Under the pieces are notes generated by a model, which was not told the DNA's origin, made no database searches, and saw nothing but the letters and a program-made list of their open reading frames with translations. A stretch of 64,000 nucleotides of DNA from an uncultured Bacteroidales bacterium (GTDB taxonomy: Bacteria > Bacteroidota > Bacteroidia > Bacteroidales > UBA932): the NCBI GenBank assembly GCA_900318355.1, contig ONKE01000024.1, positions 1 to 64,000 of the forward strand. The letters run 5' to 3'. Shown in pieces: positions 61,303 to 64,000 of the stretch (position 1 is its first letter; each line of letters opens with the position of its first letter). A program made the position numbers and the translations under genes.

Positions 61303-63435
61303 ATGAAAAAAATATTCCCACTGTTGCTGCTGTGCCTCGTGGCATGTTCCCCCGAGACCCCGAACCAGCAGTCCCGCCCCGAAGAACAAACTCATGAGGA
61401 GAACGGAAATGATATTACCCGCATCCTGGTCTCCTCTCCTGTAGATATCTGGGAAAATGCCGGCGCCCGGAAGATTCCGGTCACATTGGAACCCTCCACC
61501 GCCCGGGTGGATACGGACGTAAAGGTGACATGCAAACCGGAGGATGTCGTCAGTTACACCCTGGAGAGCGACGGTATCATCATTACGCCCCTCAGGGTCG
61601 GCGAGGCAGTACTCACCCTGTCCCCGAAGGCGGGTGAAGTCACCACCGCCAACATGGTCAAACTGACCGTGAACGTCCTCGAAACGGAACCGGTTCCCGC
61701 GTCCGTCGCCATCCGGAAGGAAGGTGCGGACTTCAGCGGCGGTGCCCTGAGCCTGACGGAAACGCAGGAATACCAACTCGAAGCAACCGTCATCAACGAC
61801 AAGGGAAATGTTTCTGCGGAGGAAGTGGTCTGGAAGGTCACTTCCGGGGATGGGGTCATTTCCATCGGAAAGGACGGCCGGATTACCGCCGACGCGGCGG
61901 GAAGCGCCACCGTCAGCGTCTCCCCCGCTTCCGCACCCGAAATCAAGGACCAGTTGAACGTCACGGTCTCCGCGCTGGCCTCCGTCTCCGTCGACCGGAG
62001 CCTGGACGGTTTCGAAGGGAACATCTTCCGCATTTCCACCGGGGCCACGGTCCAGCTTTCCGCCACCGTGAAAAACGCCAAGGGCAATGTTTTCGCGACG
62101 CCGCTGACCTGGGAAATCACGGAAGGGGCCTCCCTCTTCCATGTGGATTACAAGGGCCAGCTGACCGCCACGGGCGCCCAGGGCGATGGAAAGATCAAGG
62201 TCAGCGTTGCGGCCAGGCCCTCCATTTCGGAGGTAGTTCGCCTCCGCATCATTCCGCTGCCCCAGAAGATCCAGGTATATGGCCATGACGACGCCCAGGA
62301 TATCCAGGACCAACTCCGGCCGGGAGGCACGATGGACCTGCGAGTCAAAGTCTATCCGACCGAAGCCGACCAGCGCATTACGGTCAAGATCAGCTCGGAA
62401 AGCGGTTCCGACAAAAACTGCGTCCTGTCGGCCACTACCACCCCCGACGGCGAATACACCCGCGTCAGGGTCTCGTTCAACAAAGTCTCCGACATCAAAT
62501 ACCACTCGCTGATCATCACCTCCGCCGCCAAGGAGGCCGTCAGCCGGACGGCCCGTTTCTACTGCTTCGACTACTATGAGACCGACCTGAAGGTAGGCGA
62601 CTATGTCTATTACAACACCTCCAACGGCAAATTCCGGGCGGAAGACTGCGGACGCCGGACAGCCACCGGCTATATCGGCGGTGCGCCCAAGACGCCGCCG
62701 ACCGTGAGCGGATTCAACTTTATCGGGGTCGTCGCTTCCCTCTCGATACCCGACGACAATGATTTCCTGAAGGCTTCCATGCTCGCTTCCTGCGCAGACA
62801 ATGTCCACAAAAGCATTTCCGGCTTCCGGCGCAGCAACCTGATCGGCTTCGACAACTTCAACGGCGCCCACGCGCTGGTCATTGCCAGGAGCCATTCCAC
62901 CCCGATGAAATGGTCTGCCGCCAATGTGGAAATCGCCAAGGACAACAGCATCAATACCTATCACCTGAACCCTCTCAACGGCGTGCTTGCCTTCTCCAAG
63001 GACCAGGCGTCCTCCAACAGCGGGATGACCTATGTCCCCTACGGCTTCCTTGCCTACAGGATCATGCGCCGCTACAACGGGCTGCAGAACAATGCCAATC
63101 GCAAGGTCCTCCCGGCCGACTATGTCCAATCCTATGGATCGGGCACAGCCGCCGTGTCAGTGCCGACTACGTCCGCCTCCGGCAAATCCTCGACCGGCTG
63201 GTTCCTGCCGGGCAAGGGCGACCTGAGCCTGATGGATATGAGCTGCCGCTTTTCCCTGACGGCCGCCGGCTGTGACGCCTTCCCTTCAAACGCGCAGTAC
63301 TGGACGACGGAAGAACGGTTTTCGACGTCGGCCATAACGGCGGAAATCCTCGGGGGCAATTGGGATGCCTGGCATTTCCAGGGCTACCAGAAGTCGACCA
63401 CGGACGCCCGCGCACGCGCCTTCCTTTATTTGTAA
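61303..63435 (+). CDS. Ig-repeat surface lipoprotein
   Basis: A 710-residue predicted lipoprotein: signal segment with lipobox CLVAC (Cys15), then a Q/E-rich tether. Four beta-sandwich units follow (about 38-125, 126-220, 221-310, 311-410). At least three look like BIG2-type Ig domains (a hydrophobic-V-x-hydrophobic start, GxITA-type turn such as KDGRITADAAGSATVSV, and L/V-T-V end). The C-terminal 280 residues (from KVGDYVYYNTSNG) form a different domain with FISUMP/DUF1566-like landmarks (TGWFLPGKGDLSLM, QYWTTEERFS). I start at MKKIFPLLLL rather than the in-frame ATG at 61255 because the signal peptide begins there. Likely outer-surface; ligand unknown. Confidence 0.8.
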   Translation: MKKIFPLLLLCLVACSPETPNQQSRPEEQTHEENGNDITRILVSSPVDIWENAGARKIPVTLEPSTARVDTDVKVTCKPEDVVSYTLESDGIIITPLRVGEAVLTLSPKAGEVTTANMVKLTVNVLETEPVPASVAIRKEGADFSGGALSLTETQEYQLEATVINDKGNVSAEEVVWKVTSGDGVISIGKDGRITADAAGSATVSVSPASAPEIKDQLNVTVSALASVSVDRSLDGFEGNIFRISTGATVQLSATVKNAKGNVFATPLTWEITEGASLFHVDYKGQLTATGAQGDGKIKVSVAARPSISEVVRLRIIPLPQKIQVYGHDDAQDIQDQLRPGGTMDLRVKVYPTEADQRITVKISSESGSDKNCVLSATTTPDGEYTRVRVSFNKVSDIKYHSLIITSAAKEAVSRTARFYCFDYYETDLKVGDYVYYNTSNGKFRAEDCGRRTATGYIGGAPKTPPTVSGFNFIGVVASLSIPDDNDFLKASMLASCADNVHKSISGFRRSNLIGFDNFNGAHALVIARSHSTPMKWSAANVEIAKDNSINTYHLNPLNGVLAFSKDQASSNSGMTYVPYGFLAYRIMRRYNGLQNNANRKVLPADYVQSYGSGTAAVSVPTTSASGKSSTGWFLPGKGDLSLMDMSCRFSLTAAGCDAFPSNAQYWTTEERFSTSAITAEILGGNWDAWHFQGYQKSTTDARARAFLYL

Positions 63436-63459
63436 CTTACGACAGAAACCTTCTTCTAT

Positions 63460-63490
63460 TTTGTAAATGCGGGAAGTATTCGTATTTTTG
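63460..63490 (+). promoter_or_regulatory. Consensus promoter of the terminal hydrolase gene
   Basis: TTTG at 63460-63463, exactly 19 bases, TATTTTTG at 63483-63490; leader of about 43 bases to the ATG at 63540. Confidence 0.82.
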
Positions 63491-63539
63491 TATGCGCAAA
63501 TCGAAACGCCTTGCACGTTACAAATAAAAAGAATGCCTT

Positions 63540-64000
63540 ATGTCATTGTTATCTTTCCTGTCCAGACCTGAATACGAGGTCTTCGGTCCCCATGGCGGCA
63601 TTGCCATGAACCTGACTCTCCCCCGTGCCTTCGACCCGGCCAAGAGCAAATGCCCGATCGTCATCCTGATGCACGGATTCATGTCCAGGAAAGACGCCTA
63701 CCCCATCCCCGCCATTGCGGAGGCCCTGGCACGGGAAGGAATTGCTTCCATCCGTTTCGATTTCGACGCGCACGGCAGGAGCGAGGGACGCTTTATCGAC
63801 ATGACGATTTCCAGTGAAATCGCAGATGCAAAGGCGGTACTCGACTATGCACGCAGTCTACCCTACGTCACCAAGGTCGCTTTACTGGGACATTCTCAGG
63901 GAGGCGTCGTGGCCGGCATGCTCGCAGGACAACTGGAAGATACGCCCGACAGGCCCGAATGCCTCGTCCAACTGGCGCCTGCCGCCGTGCTGAAGGACGA
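63540..64000 (+). CDS. Alpha/beta hydrolase (3' end cut by window)
   Basis: The first 153 codons of a cytoplasmic alpha/beta hydrolase; no signal peptide (begins MSLLSFLSRPEYEVFG). The oxyanion segment is PIVILMHGFMSRKD, then SIRFDFDAHGRSEG, and the nucleophile elbow LGHSQGGVVAGMLAG, followed by QLAPAAVLKD at the window edge. It resembles cinnamoyl/feruloyl ester hydrolases and osmC-linked hydrolases of gut bacteria. The acid and histidine of the triad lie beyond the window, so activity cannot be confirmed. Confidence 0.82.
   Translation, partial: MSLLSFLSRPEYEVFGPHGGIAMNLTLPRAFDPAKSKCPIVILMHGFMSRKDAYPIPAIAEALAREGIASIRFDFDAHGRSEGRFIDMTISSEIADAKAVLDYARSLPYVTKVALLGHSQGGVVAGMLAGQLEDTPDRPECLVQLAPAAVLKD

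Overview
The window is chromosomal DNA from a G+C-rich member of the Bacteroidota, most likely an anaerobic Bacteroidales; I cannot fix the family. Three things point there. Many genes and tRNAs have the Bacteroidetes sigma factor -7 element TAnnTTTG, several with a TTTG/TTG -33 element 18-20 bases upstream. Phylum-typical families are present (DUF4290, DUF3127, FISUMP, DUF4493, PCMD and lipoproteins with short lipoboxes). Anaerobic enzymes are present (pyruvate:ferredoxin oxidoreductase, FprA flavodiiron protein). I see no rRNA, CRISPR array, insertion sequence, integrase or phage gene; the window is dense core genome with some surface and accessory genes.

Layout. 0-4.5 kb: tRNA-Ala, a short ComEC, an ackA plus phosphotransacylase pair that makes acetate and ATP, and a FISUMP lipoprotein. 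4.5-9.4 kb: ApbE flavin transferase, converging on a DUF4290-ftsK-lolA-like operon. 9.4-19.2 kb: leftward ettA-addB-addA (translation factor plus double-strand-break nuclease), then a PCMD protein and a glycosyltransferase. 19.2-25 kb: rightward MATE-DUF3737-alkaline phosphatase-PatB operon and a DUF4493 lipoprotein. 25-34 kb: M16 peptidase, tRNA-Gly, acyl-CoA ligase, a lipoprotein hydrolase, an FmdE/ECF-S pair, and a tandem-duplicated esterase followed by a hairpin-rich spacer and tRNA-Arg. 34-45 kb: fabD, nifJ, a Nudix-HD fusion, a VanX-type dipeptidase, a second M16 peptidase, and a LysR regulator overlapping mntP.

45-54 kb: a leftward six-gene run DUF3127-dnaG-metG-uxaC-nucleotidyltransferase-patatin/barrel. 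54-61 kb: FKBP lipoprotein with a strong terminator, recQ, then tRNA-Val-Y-family polymerase-YolD-like protein-fprA, which looks like one transcription unit. 61-64 kb: a PPC-domain protein, an Ig-repeat lipoprotein and an alpha/beta hydrolase cut by the window end.

Themes. Central metabolism (nifJ, the ptb-type acyltransferase and ackA) gives pyruvate to acetyl-CoA to acetyl-phosphate to acetate. Genome maintenance is heavily represented (addAB, recQ, dnaG, Y-family polymerase, ftsK, comEC, DUF3127 with an SSB-like tail). The best leads for something under-described are the DUF3127 protein with a DDDLPF tail next to primase, the tRNA-Val/translesion polymerase/flavodiiron unit, the FmdE-ECF pair, the MATE-DUF3737-phosphatase-PatB operon, and a set of apparently leaderless genes.
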